This document shows, in pieces, positions 34,461 through 43,689 of a DNA stretch of 52,710 nt (within the stretch, counting starts at the first letter, position 1; each line of letters starts with the position of its first letter). A program made the position numbers and the translations under genes. Under the pieces are notes generated by a model. That model made no database searches and was not told the origin of the DNA. It saw only the letters and a list, made by a program, of their open reading frames with translations. The stretch spans positions 1 to 52,710 of the forward strand of contig JAJTXU010000003.1 in assembly GCA_021462845.1 (NCBI GenBank), written 5' to 3'. The stretch is from Anaerolineales bacterium. GTDB lineage: Bacteria; Chloroflexota; Anaerolineae; Anaerolineales; Villigracilaceae.

Positions 34461-36797
34461 ATGAAAAGAATCATCCCCGCAATCACCAACTGGTTTTTGA
34501 ACCTCACGTATCCGCGCAAGTTCAACGTGATTACCGTGATCTTTCTGCTTCCGATCATTGCGTTCATTCCTGTAATCCGCAACCAGACGGAACGGATAGA
34601 CCGTTATGGAACCCATGAACTCTTCGGAACCATCTACCTCCGCTCATTGTGGAACCTCACGGACGCCATTCAACAACATCAGGTTGTCAGTTTGCATTAC
34701 CTACACGGCGAAGCCGAATTCGCCGAAGTACAGGCGGCGCAAGAACTGGTTGACGCCAAATTTGAAAATTATGAATTCGTCCAAAGCCAGGAATTCCTAT
34801 CCACCGAATTTCGCGCCGAAGAAGACGCGATCCAAGCGCTTTGGACGGTTGTGAAAGATTCTGTCCGAGACGGTTCTCCGGAGGAGATACTTACTTCGCA
34901 CAGCAAGATACTTGATGAAATCAACCTGCTTGTGTCTCGGGTGGGCGACTATTCGTACCTGATCCTCGACCCCGACCTGGACACCTATTACACAATGGAT
35001 GCGGTGCTGTTGAATCTACCGCACAACCAGGGTTTGCTGACTGAAGCGCGCACGATCATTAACTCATACGGCGATGGAGGAGCGCTAACGAGCGACGACC
35101 AGTTCCGTTTGCGAATCCTTTCTGAAACGCTGGCAAGCAATCTCGCAAAGATGGATAGAAACATAAACGTTGCCGTTCAGAATACTTCAACTTCAGAAAT
35201 CACATCCCTCAGTTCTGCGTTAATTGAATACCACACAGCCATTGCCGCCGTGACCGACACGCTCAACAGGCTTGGCTCCACTCCCCAACTCTCGGAGAGC
35301 GCCCTCAGGGATGCAAATGAAACATTAGATACGGCTCGGGGCGCAAGCCTATCGTTCTATGACGCCAGCTCAGAAGGCTTGCAAAAGGGAGTGGAGGCTC
35401 GTATCAGCTCGCTCGTCTTTCAATTTTACGTGATCGCCCTCGTGGCGCTCGTCAGTGTTGCTGGCGCATTCCTGCTCGGGCAGAACATCATGGCTTCTAT
35501 CAGCAAGCCGCTCTTCCAACTGGCAGAAACTTCCCAGAAGATCGCCATGGGAGACCTGTCTGCGCGTGTATCGGCAGAATCAGGCGATGAACTCGGCAAA
35601 GTTGCGAATGCGTTCAATAAAATGGCAGGTGAGTTGGAAGCCGATAAAGCCGCCATTGTTTCTCGTTCACGCGAATTAGAAGCCGCAAACCTGATAAGCA
35701 CACAAAGAGCGCAGGATTTGCAATCGATTGGCGAAATTTCGAAGGTGATCACAAGCGAGCATAAACTCGATATCCTTCTACCGTTGATCGCCAATCTGGT
35801 GAGCGAAAAGTTTAACTTTTATCACATCGGCATCTTCCTCCTGGATGACCGCAATGAATACGTCGTGCTCGAAGCGAGTAACAGCGAAGGCGGAAGAAAG
35901 ATGCTGAACCGCGCGCACCGCTTGCACTTGGGAGCAGGAATCGTTGGATACGTTGCCGCCACAAGCCTGCCTCGCATCGCTCTTGACGTTGGGGCGGATT
36001 CAGTTTTCTTCAACAACCCCGACCTGCCTCAAACACGCTCAGAAATGGCTGTGCCGCTTCGCGTGGCAGAGATCACAATCGGAGTGCTGGATGTGCAAAG
36101 TATCGAACCCAACGCATTCAACGATGATGACATTTCCACGCTCGCCACACTCGCCGACCAGGTCGCCATCGCCATTCAAAACTCGCGGAATTTCGAAACC
36201 GCCCAACGGTTGATCGAACACGCCCAAAAGACCACCGGGCTTGTGATGAAAGAATCCTGGCAATCGATCAAATCGCAAAGCCACCTGTCCCCTTACCACA
36301 CATCGTCAGACAGTTCCCGAAAAGATGCCCAGATCGCGCCCGAGGTTCTTGAAAAAATCAGAGCAGATCGCAAGCCGGTGGTGCTGGGAGGAAAAAATTC
36401 CCAACTCGCTGTTCCAATTCAACTGTCCAACAATATCGTTGGGGTTTTAAACATCCGGTTGCCTGAAAACCACACCCCGGATCAGGATGAGATCGACATT
36501 GCCCAAGCCGTAGGCGACCGCCTGTCTCTGGCTCTCGAATCCACAACTTTGCTTGAAGCGGCGCAAAGACGCGCCGAATATGAGCGCATAACTTCAGACA
36601 TTTCGACGAAGATCGGAGCCTCCACGCGATTTGAATCAATATTGCGAACCGCCGCAGAGGAACTGAGTCAAGCGCTCGGCGGGTCGGAAGTGCTTGTTCA
36701 GATCCAACCGTCAGCCGCAGGCGCAAATTCTGACAATGGCGATACCAGCGACGCTCGTTTGCTCATGCAGAAGACCGGAAATAGTCATGAAAAATAG
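34461..36797 (+). CDS. Sensor I: helical-bundle outside domain, HAMP, GAF
   Basis: 778 residues. Membrane helix at 22-40, an all-helical outside region (41-315) containing YLILDPDLDTYYTMDAVLLN, a segment known from four-helix-type receptors, then a membrane helix at about 318-340 and HAMP at 340-392 (KPLFQLAETSQKIAMGDLS). GAF at about 430-590 has SVFFNNPDLPQTRSEMAVPL. Linker Trp600 (KESWQSIK), a second module with DQDEIDIAQAVGDRLSLALE and the tail AEYERITSDISTKIGASTR follow. Its 3' end overlaps the start of sensor J by 11 bases. Confidence 0.9.
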   Translation: MKRIIPAITNWFLNLTYPRKFNVITVIFLLPIIAFIPVIRNQTERIDRYGTHELFGTIYLRSLWNLTDAIQQHQVVSLHYLHGEAEFAEVQAAQELVDAKFENYEFVQSQEFLSTEFRAEEDAIQALWTVVKDSVRDGSPEEILTSHSKILDEINLLVSRVGDYSYLILDPDLDTYYTMDAVLLNLPHNQGLLTEARTIINSYGDGGALTSDDQFRLRILSETLASNLAKMDRNINVAVQNTSTSEITSLSSALIEYHTAIAAVTDTLNRLGSTPQLSESALRDANETLDTARGASLSFYDASSEGLQKGVEARISSLVFQFYVIALVALVSVAGAFLLGQNIMASISKPLFQLAETSQKIAMGDLSARVSAESGDELGKVANAFNKMAGELEADKAAIVSRSRELEAANLISTQRAQDLQSIGEISKVITSEHKLDILLPLIANLVSEKFNFYHIGIFLLDDRNEYVVLEASNSEGGRKMLNRAHRLHLGAGIVGYVAATSLPRIALDVGADSVFFNNPDLPQTRSEMAVPLRVAEITIGVLDVQSIEPNAFNDDDISTLATLADQVAIAIQNSRNFETAQRLIEHAQKTTGLVMKESWQSIKSQSHLSPYHTSSDSSRKDAQIAPEVLEKIRADRKPVVLGGKNSQLAVPIQLSNNIVGVLNIRLPENHTPDQDEIDIAQAVGDRLSLALESTTLLEAAQRRAEYERITSDISTKIGASTRFESILRTAAEELSQALGGSEVLVQIQPSAAGANSDNGDTSDARLLMQKTGNSHEK

Positions 36798-39009
36798 AAC
36801 CTCACCACCAAGAGTATCACGCAGTCTGACGACGACTTTAGCGCTTAGTTTTTTAGGCTTAAGCGTCCTGGTCTTATTCCTCTCCACCGCCACGCAACTT
36901 GCGCTCACTGTACAAACCCAGCAAAGTGAATTGGAGGAAAGGCAGTTGCTCCTCGCTGAGAGCGCGGGTTCGAGTGTGAGTGATTTTATCGAGAAAAAAT
37001 TCGATGCGCTGATAGCCGCCGCCAGCCTTTCAGAGCCTCTTGAAGCATCGCCGTCAGAACAGACCTCCATTCTGGATAGACTCCTCAGCCTGGAACCGGC
37101 GTTTAGGCAGATTGCCCTTCTAGACCAACAAGGACAGCAAGTTAAATCCTCGTCTCGTGTGTCAATAACGCTTTCACCCCAATTCGAAGATCAAATTAAA
37201 CAGGGAGTAGCGACGCTGCCTCAAGCCTCGGACCGGTATTTGAGCGAAGTGTATGTGGACGAAGATACGATCGAGCCGCTAATCGCCCTTGCGATACCCA
37301 TCAAAACCGGCTCGGGAAGCAATGCGGGATACATGGTTGCCGAAGTAAACTTGAAATTCATTTGGGACCTTGTCGGTTCATTACGAGTAGGCGATACGGG
37401 CTATGCATATGTTGTAGATAGTCACGGAGATTTGATCGCCTACAGAGACACCAGCGCGGTCTTGCAAGGCTTAAACGTCAGCAATGTTGGAAACTTGAGC
37501 GATTTCGTGAAAGACCCCACCATAACTTCAAGCCAGACGTCCGGCGTACAGCAATATGTTGGGCTTGGCGGTCAAACTGTTGTTGGCACCTATGTTCCGC
37601 TACAGCCGCTTCAATGGGCAGTTGTGATCGAGTTACCCTGGCGCGAGGCATATCAGAATGTTTTTGCCCTGGGAATCCGCTCTCTTGTCCTATTTCTGGT
37701 TATCGCCGTTCTGGCTGGGCTTTTCGGATACTTCAGCGCGCAACGCGCCTCTGCCCCGCTCGTTGAGCTTTCACACGTCGCAACCGAAATCGCAAGCGGC
37801 AACCTGCGCGCGCAAGCCAAAGAAGCTGGCGCCACTGAACTTGCGCATCTTGCAAACTCCTTCAACAACATGACCGCCCAACTGCGCGAGTCGTTTGCAA
37901 CCCTCGAGCAACGTGTCGCCGACCGCACGACAGCCCTCGAAGCCTCGCGCGTTGAAAGCGAAAAACGGGCAAAAGACCTGCTTGCGATCAGTGAAATTTC
38001 TCGCATCATCAACGTGGAGAAAAACCCCGAAATCCTCCTCCCCTTGATCACCCGTCTCGTCAGTGAGAAGTTCAACTTTTATCATGTCGGCATCTTCCTG
38101 CTTGATGATGCAAAGAAATCCGCCATCCTCCAAGCCACAAACAGTGAAGGTGGTCAACGCATGTTACTTCGGGGACATGCGCTGGCTCTCGGGCAGGGTA
38201 TCGTAGGAAACGTTGCCCTGGAAGGAAACCCACGCATCGCCCTCGACGTGGGAGATGATGCCGTTTTCTTCAACAATCCCGACCTCCCATCCACGCGTTC
38301 CGAGATGGCTCTTCCTATGAAGATACGCGAACAGGTCATCGGCGTGTTAGATGTGCAAAGCCAAAACCGGGGTGAATTCACAGCGGATGATCTCAATATC
38401 CTTGGTACCCTCGCCAGCCAGGTTTCGGTTGCGATTGAAAATGCCAGGCTGTTTGCAAAGACAGAACAAGCGTTGGCTGAAGTGCAAGGTCTTTACAACC
38501 AATATCTGCAAAAAGAATGGAAAAATTTGCGCGTACGCCCCGGAGATATTGGTTACCGGCAATCACCCACCGGCGGCGCGCCTCTTAAGATCCCGCTGGA
38601 GTTCCCTGAACTGCAAACCTCGGAAGGGGTGGGAAGACTCCAGGTGCGGCAGGCAAGCAACCCGGAGGAGGAATCGTCCATCCTTGCGCCGATTAATCTG
38701 CGCGGTCAGGTTATCGGAGCGATGAGCATCAAATCTCCCGCCAAAGATCGAGCGTGGACCCAGGACGAGATCAACCTCATCCAAGCGGTAACCGACCGCC
38801 TGGCAGTCGCGCTCGAAAATGCCCGCCTGTTCGAGGAAACCACCCGGCGCGCAGAGCGGGAACGGTTAGTCTCTGAAATCACCGGCAAAATCCGCAGTGT
38901 GAACGATCCGCAAACCATGATCCAAATGGCGGCGGATGAACTGCGCAACATCCTTGGAACAAATCGCGTCCAAGTCATCTCCAAATCGTCAAACGACAAT
39001 GGGCAATAA
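36787..39009 (+). CDS. Sensor J: dCache_1-type outside domain, HAMP, GAF
   Basis: 740 residues from the ATG at 36787; a longer in-frame start inside sensor I was rejected. Membrane helix at about 17-40, a double-Cache domain at 45-290 with SLRVGDTGYAYVVDSHGDLI and TYVPLQPLQWAVVIELP, the distal-strand pattern of dCache_1, then a helix at 296-316, HAMP at 318-370 and the coiled coil LEQRVADRTTAL. GAF at about 412-565 has DAVFFNNPDLPSTRSEMALP. Trp578 (KEWKNLR), a second module with RAWTQDEINLIQAVTDRLAV and the tail AERERLVSEITGKIRSVND follow. This is the sensor closest in its second module to the consensus of the set, and the last before ParA. Confidence 0.9.
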   Translation: MKNRTSPPRVSRSLTTTLALSFLGLSVLVLFLSTATQLALTVQTQQSELEERQLLLAESAGSSVSDFIEKKFDALIAAASLSEPLEASPSEQTSILDRLLSLEPAFRQIALLDQQGQQVKSSSRVSITLSPQFEDQIKQGVATLPQASDRYLSEVYVDEDTIEPLIALAIPIKTGSGSNAGYMVAEVNLKFIWDLVGSLRVGDTGYAYVVDSHGDLIAYRDTSAVLQGLNVSNVGNLSDFVKDPTITSSQTSGVQQYVGLGGQTVVGTYVPLQPLQWAVVIELPWREAYQNVFALGIRSLVLFLVIAVLAGLFGYFSAQRASAPLVELSHVATEIASGNLRAQAKEAGATELAHLANSFNNMTAQLRESFATLEQRVADRTTALEASRVESEKRAKDLLAISEISRIINVEKNPEILLPLITRLVSEKFNFYHVGIFLLDDAKKSAILQATNSEGGQRMLLRGHALALGQGIVGNVALEGNPRIALDVGDDAVFFNNPDLPSTRSEMALPMKIREQVIGVLDVQSQNRGEFTADDLNILGTLASQVSVAIENARLFAKTEQALAEVQGLYNQYLQKEWKNLRVRPGDIGYRQSPTGGAPLKIPLEFPELQTSEGVGRLQVRQASNPEEESSILAPINLRGQVIGAMSIKSPAKDRAWTQDEINLIQAVTDRLAVALENARLFEETTRRAERERLVSEITGKIRSVNDPQTMIQMAADELRNILGTNRVQVISKSSNDNGQ

Positions 39010-39026
39010 GACCCTGAGGTAATCAC

Positions 39027-39812
39027 ATGGCACATATTATGGCAATTTCAAATGAAAAAGGCGGCGTCGCCAAGACCACAACTACGCTCTCCCTCGGCGC
39101 GGCGCTTGCCGAATTAAATCACCGGGTTTTGTTGATCGACCTGGACCCGCAGGCGAACCTAAGCCTGGCTCTTGGGCTGGAGACCGGCGAAGCGGAGACC
39201 ACTTCGGCGAACGTGTTGATCGAAAACACGCCCTTGAGCGTCGCAATCAGAAAAACAGACATCCCACACCTTGATCTGGTTTCCTCCAATTCGCGCATCG
39301 AAAGCGCAGAGCAATACCTGCCCATGAGGAGCAACTACCTCACCACCCTGCGCTCTGCTGTTCAACTCGTCGAAACTTCATACGACTACATCCTCCTCGA
39401 TTGCCCGCCAGCCTTGGGAGCAATCACCCTAAACGCCCTCTCTGCCGCCAACCTGCTCATCATTCCCACTCAGGCTGAATATTTTTCCGCATACGCCCTC
39501 CGCAACATGATGGGCTCCATCCGCCGCGTGAGGCAGGAAACCAACCCAAACCTTGCATACCGCATCCTCGTCACGTTGTTAGACCGCCGCAATCGCACGC
39601 ACCGCAACATCTTCGAACAACTGCAAACAACCTTCGGACAAGGCGTCTTCACGAGCGTGATCGAGATCGACACCAAACTCAGAGAAAGCCCCATAGCGGG
39701 GATGCCTATCACGCAATATCGTCCCACCAGTCGAGGCTCGCAACAATATCGGATCCTTGCCCAGGAGTTAATTGAGTATGTCAAAGAAGAAGCCAGTCGA
39801 CAAACGGCTTAA
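39027..39812 (+). CDS. ParA/Soj-family ATPase without a ParB partner
   Basis: A 261-residue ParA-type ATPase. The deviant Walker A is EKGGVAKTTT with signature Lys11 and Lys16; LLIDLDPQANLS is the A' motif and YDYILLDCPPALGAITLNAL the Walker B region. Such proteins form dynamic dimers on nucleoid DNA and position cargo. No ParB, parS-like repeats, replication genes or plasmid functions are nearby, and the gene is embedded between the last sensor (17-base gap) and the hybrid kinase (its 3' end overlaps the kinase start by 35 bases). The context therefore resembles orphan ParA proteins that place chemoreceptor arrays (ParC/PpfA type), not chromosome partition. That role is an inference. Confidence 0.92.
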   Translation: MAHIMAISNEKGGVAKTTTTLSLGAALAELNHRVLLIDLDPQANLSLALGLETGEAETTSANVLIENTPLSVAIRKTDIPHLDLVSSNSRIESAEQYLPMRSNYLTTLRSAVQLVETSYDYILLDCPPALGAITLNALSAANLLIIPTQAEYFSAYALRNMMGSIRRVRQETNPNLAYRILVTLLDRRNRTHRNIFEQLQTTFGQGVFTSVIEIDTKLRESPIAGMPITQYRPTSRGSQQYRILAQELIEYVKEEASRQTA

Positions 39813-42800
39813 GAAGCTATTCACCGGGCTTGAACCGGAGAAGACAACTTCCAATCCACAGGAAGCGTCGCGCAGAGCCTCCTCCGCAAAGAAGGATGCT
39901 CCGCCTCCCCCCTCCGTTACGCCTGAGCCGCCCGTCCCAGCCTTAACCACGCCTGTGGCGCCAACAGCCGCGCCAATCCGCGCGCAAGCCAGCGAGCAGG
40001 ATATTTCCCTCGCTTTCGACACAGGACACAGCACATGGGCAACTTTGCAGGTATATAACGAAGCCGAAAAACCCACTTGGGACCCGGAAGAGGAACTCCT
40101 CGTCCGCCAGGTGACGGATCAACTTTCGTTGGCGCTACAAAACGCGCAACTGTTTCAGGAAACACAGGCACGCGCCGAAGAATTGGCGGTTCTCAACGAA
40201 GTAGGAAAGGCGCTCACCGGCGCGTTAAGCATCGAACAGATCACTGAAATTACCTATCGCGGTATATCACGCCTGTTTGATGCAAGAAACTTCTACATTG
40301 CCTTTTACGAACAAGAGACAAACGAGATCGTCTTTCCTCATAATGTGAGCGAATCGGTGATAGACAGCTCGATCACGCGCATCCCATTAAGTCGCGGATT
40401 CACGGGGCACATGATTCGCACAAAAGAAAGCATTTTGGTCGGCAATGGAACCGACGCCTGGTTACGAGAACATGGAGAAACTCTCATGGGAGAGCCAGCC
40501 ATGTCATATTTAGGCGTGCCGCTCCTCACGGGCGATACTGTGCTAGGCGCCATTGCCATCCAGGATTATCACACTCCAAATAAATACAACGAACACGACC
40601 TCCGATTGTTAACTTCGTTCGCCAGCCAGACGGCGATCGCCATTCAAAATGCAAAACTCTTCGAGGAAACCCGCCGCCGCGTGGAAGATACCGCCCGCCT
40701 AAACCGGCTGGTTACAGAATTATCAGAATCGCTGGATTTGGAAAAAAACCTTCAATCCATCTCCAACGAGATTGCGGATATCACCTCCGCCCTGCACGTA
40801 GGCATTGCGCTAATCGACAAGGAAGCGAACCAGCTTGTCGTCATGGCAGACGCGCCAGCAGTAGATGGAAAAGGCGGTATCGGGATTCGTTTACCTATTC
40901 AGGGAAACCCAACCGCCGAACAAGTGATTTCAACTCGAAAGCCGTTATTCATCAACGATACGCTGAACAACCCTCTGACCGCCCACATTCGAGACGTGAT
41001 GGCTGAGCGCGGCACGCAGAGCCTGTTCGTCTGGCCTCTCATCGTTGGTAAAGATTTGATCGGCACATTGGGTATCGATTTTGCCGATCCGCGTCAACGC
41101 ATTCCAGATCACGATCTCGCCCTGATCGAAGCCATTCTCACCCAGGTTCAGACCACCGTCCAAAACTCGACCCTTTTCGGAAACACACAAAAAAATGCGG
41201 AGGAGTTACGCGTTCTTTTTTCCGCCATGCAGGATGTGGTGCTCGTGATCGATCGGGATACGCGCTACACGCGTATTGCGCCTACGAACCCGTCGCGCCT
41301 CTTTCGTCCGCCTGAGCAATTGCTGGGTCAACGCATGGACGTAATCCTTCCCCCGGAAACCCACATACCTTTCAGGCAGGCGATCCACCAAGCGCTGGAC
41401 ACGAATAGCGTCGTCCAGATCGAATATCAGTTACCTGCCGAGGGTCAAGATTATTGGTTTCTCGCGAATATTTCAAAATTGAATGAGAATGAAGTGTTCT
41501 GGGTGGCGCGCGACATCACCGAGCGCAAAAAATCCGAGGAAGCCCTGCAACGTAGAACCGCCTATCTGGCAATCTCATCCGAGATTGGGAGAATCGTAAC
41601 ATCCACGCTTGACCTTGATACGATCTTTAAGAAGGCTGTGGAACGTATCAGCGAAGGCTTCGACTTCTATTTCACCGGCATATACAGCGTGGAAGAAACC
41701 GGATTCAACGCAAGCTTGAAAGGCGCCACAGGGAGCGCGGGGGAGAAATTATTGGAAGATCGCCACACCATTGTAGTTGGCTCCAAATCCATTATTGGAG
41801 CCGTGGCAGAAACGGGCAAATACAAATTGGTAGACGATGTGACGGCAGAGCCGCTCTTTCAACCCAGCCCCTACCTCCCAGAGACTCGCTCCGAACTGGC
41901 GATTCCACTAAGGATCGGTCAGCGCACGGTGGGCGTCATCGACATCCAATCGAAGCAGACTCACGCCTTCACTGAGGACGACATCTCCGTTCTGCAATCG
42001 TTGGGCGATCAGGTTGCGGTGGCGATCGATAATGCCCGCTCTTACGAGCTATCACAGCAACTCATCAAAGACCTGCGCGAAGTGGACAAATTGAAGAGTC
42101 AATTCCTCGCCAATATGAGCCACGAATTACGCACGCCGCTGAACTCCATCATCGGTTTCTCGCGCGTGATCCTAAAAGGGATCGATGGTCCGATCACAGA
42201 TATGCAACAGCAAGACCTCTCTGCCATCTACAACTCGGGGCAACACCTGCTTGGGTTGATCAACGATGTGCTCGATCTTGCCCGCATCGAAGCAGGCAAG
42301 ATGGAATTGAACTTTGAAGAAGTGAACCTGGCAGACATGGTGACGAGCGTGCTTTCCACGGCGAAAGGTCTCGTCAAAGAAAAACCGATTCAACTTGTGC
42401 AGAAAGTCGCGTCCGGCATGCCAACCGTACGAGGCGACGCGATGCGCATCCGCCAGGTGCTCATCAACCTGCTATCGAATGCCGCCAAATTCACCGACGA
42501 AGGTTCGATCACCGTGGAGGCCGTCACGCAACGAAGCCCGGCGGGGAACATGGAAGCGCTCATCAAAGTGATCGACACGGGCCCCGGCATTTCCATCGAA
42601 GATCAGGAGAAATTGTTCAAGGCGTTTTCACAAGTGGACGGATCGGCAACACGGAAAACAGGCGGCTCCGGGCTGGGGTTGTCCATTTGCGCCAACCTCG
42701 TGCAATTGCATGGCGGGCGCATCGGCGTTCAAAGCGATGCGAACGCGGGCTCGGCATTTTGGTTCACCGTTCCGTTATTCCACCAGCCGCTGAACACGAT

Positions 42801-43551
42801 ACCGTTCGACCGGAAAATCATCCTCGCCGTCGATGATGACCCGCAAGTGATCGGTCTGTATGAGCGCTATCTGACTCCACAGGGATATCACGTCGTCGCG
42901 TTGACCGACCCCGCTCTCGCCAAACAACGCATACTCGATATCAAGCCATTTGCCGTGACGCTCGATATCATGATGCCCGAAATGGACGGCTGGGCGATTC
43001 TTACCGACTTAAAATCTGATCCTGCCACCCGCGATTATCCCATTATCGTCTGCTCGATCCTCGAGCAAGCCAATAAGGGATTCAGCCTCGGCGCAACGGA
43101 CTACCTAATCAAGCCGATCCTTGAGGAAGATCTGGTCCACGCGCTCACCCGATTGGACAAGGATGGCACGATCAAGGAAATTCTCGTTATCGACGACGAC
43201 CCGAACGACTTGCGCCTGATGGAAAAGATACTTACCGAGCAGGGTCACTACAAGGTCACTCTGGCGGAAGGCGGGCGAAAAGGCTGGGAGGCAATCGTAA
43301 CGACAGCGCCGGAAGCGATCATCCTCGACATCTTCATGCCAGATATCGACGGGTTCACTATTCTCGAAAAACTGGCGGAGAATCCTTCGTTCCGCAATAT
43401 TCCCGTGCTTGTGGTGAGCGGGGGCGGCTTAACCAACGAGCAACTCAACCAATTAAAGGATTTCGGAAAGCGTCTGCTCACCAAGGCTTCATTCAAAGAA
43501 GGCGAGTTGATCACGACAATCGAGCAGGCGTTGAGTCGCGCCGTTTCATAA
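39778..43551 (+). CDS. Hybrid histidine kinase of the sensor operon (GAF-GAF-PAS-GAF-HisKA-HATPase-REC-REC)
   Basis: A soluble 1257-residue kinase with no membrane segment. Domains in order: a Pro-rich flexible N-terminus (to about 75), a half GAF-like module (75-125, PTWDPEEELLVRQVTDQLSL) matching the sensors' second module, GAF (145-297), GAF (315-465), PAS (478-590), GAF (605-755) with PYLPETRSELAIPL, HisKA with His782 in MSHELRTPLNS, and HATPase with LINLLSNAAKFT, DTGPGIS and GGSGLGLSI. Two receivers follow: Asp1063 (TLDIMMPEMDG) and Asp1184 (ILDIFMPDIDG), each with a conserved Lys. The ATG at 39778 is used; a TTG six bases earlier is possible. This is the only kinase in the operon, so it is the likely common output of the ten sensors. 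Confidence 0.93.
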   Translation: MSKKKPVDKRLKKLFTGLEPEKTTSNPQEASRRASSAKKDAPPPPSVTPEPPVPALTTPVAPTAAPIRAQASEQDISLAFDTGHSTWATLQVYNEAEKPTWDPEEELLVRQVTDQLSLALQNAQLFQETQARAEELAVLNEVGKALTGALSIEQITEITYRGISRLFDARNFYIAFYEQETNEIVFPHNVSESVIDSSITRIPLSRGFTGHMIRTKESILVGNGTDAWLREHGETLMGEPAMSYLGVPLLTGDTVLGAIAIQDYHTPNKYNEHDLRLLTSFASQTAIAIQNAKLFEETRRRVEDTARLNRLVTELSESLDLEKNLQSISNEIADITSALHVGIALIDKEANQLVVMADAPAVDGKGGIGIRLPIQGNPTAEQVISTRKPLFINDTLNNPLTAHIRDVMAERGTQSLFVWPLIVGKDLIGTLGIDFADPRQRIPDHDLALIEAILTQVQTTVQNSTLFGNTQKNAEELRVLFSAMQDVVLVIDRDTRYTRIAPTNPSRLFRPPEQLLGQRMDVILPPETHIPFRQAIHQALDTNSVVQIEYQLPAEGQDYWFLANISKLNENEVFWVARDITERKKSEEALQRRTAYLAISSEIGRIVTSTLDLDTIFKKAVERISEGFDFYFTGIYSVEETGFNASLKGATGSAGEKLLEDRHTIVVGSKSIIGAVAETGKYKLVDDVTAEPLFQPSPYLPETRSELAIPLRIGQRTVGVIDIQSKQTHAFTEDDISVLQSLGDQVAVAIDNARSYELSQQLIKDLREVDKLKSQFLANMSHELRTPLNSIIGFSRVILKGIDGPITDMQQQDLSAIYNSGQHLLGLINDVLDLARIEAGKMELNFEEVNLADMVTSVLSTAKGLVKEKPIQLVQKVASGMPTVRGDAMRIRQVLINLLSNAAKFTDEGSITVEAVTQRSPAGNMEALIKVIDTGPGISIEDQEKLFKAFSQVDGSATRKTGGSGLGLSICANLVQLHGGRIGVQSDANAGSAFWFTVPLFHQPLNTIPFDRKIILAVDDDPQVIGLYERYLTPQGYHVVALTDPALAKQRILDIKPFAVTLDIMMPEMDGWAILTDLKSDPATRDYPIIVCSILEQANKGFSLGATDYLIKPILEEDLVHALTRLDKDGTIKEILVIDDDPNDLRLMEKILTEQGHYKVTLAEGGRKGWEAIVTTAPEAIILDIFMPDIDGFTILEKLAENPSFRNIPVLVVSGGGLTNEQLNQLKDFGKRLLTKASFKEGELITTIEQALSRAVS

Positions 43552-43689
43552 GCGAGATTTCCGAGTAAAATAGCCTGCCTCATAAGGGAAAATGCTCAGT
43601 GTCGTTTAAGCGCTCCACAAAACGCATCTAACGCGGAAGAATATCCCTGAGTAAACCTATATCAACCATCAACAGGATTATAGATTTCA

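Noticed and set aside
18916-39009. GAF proteins as phytochromes or cyanobacteriochromes
   Set aside because: None of the GAF domains shows a bilin-binding Cys in the expected position or a PHY domain.
18916-39009. Sensors as chemoreceptors
   Set aside because: HAMP and Cache domains are present, but no MCP hairpin signalling motif occurs in any of them.
39027-39812. ParA as a chromosome or plasmid partition gene
   Set aside because: No ParB, parS-like repeats or replication genes are nearby, and the gene is embedded in the sensor operon.
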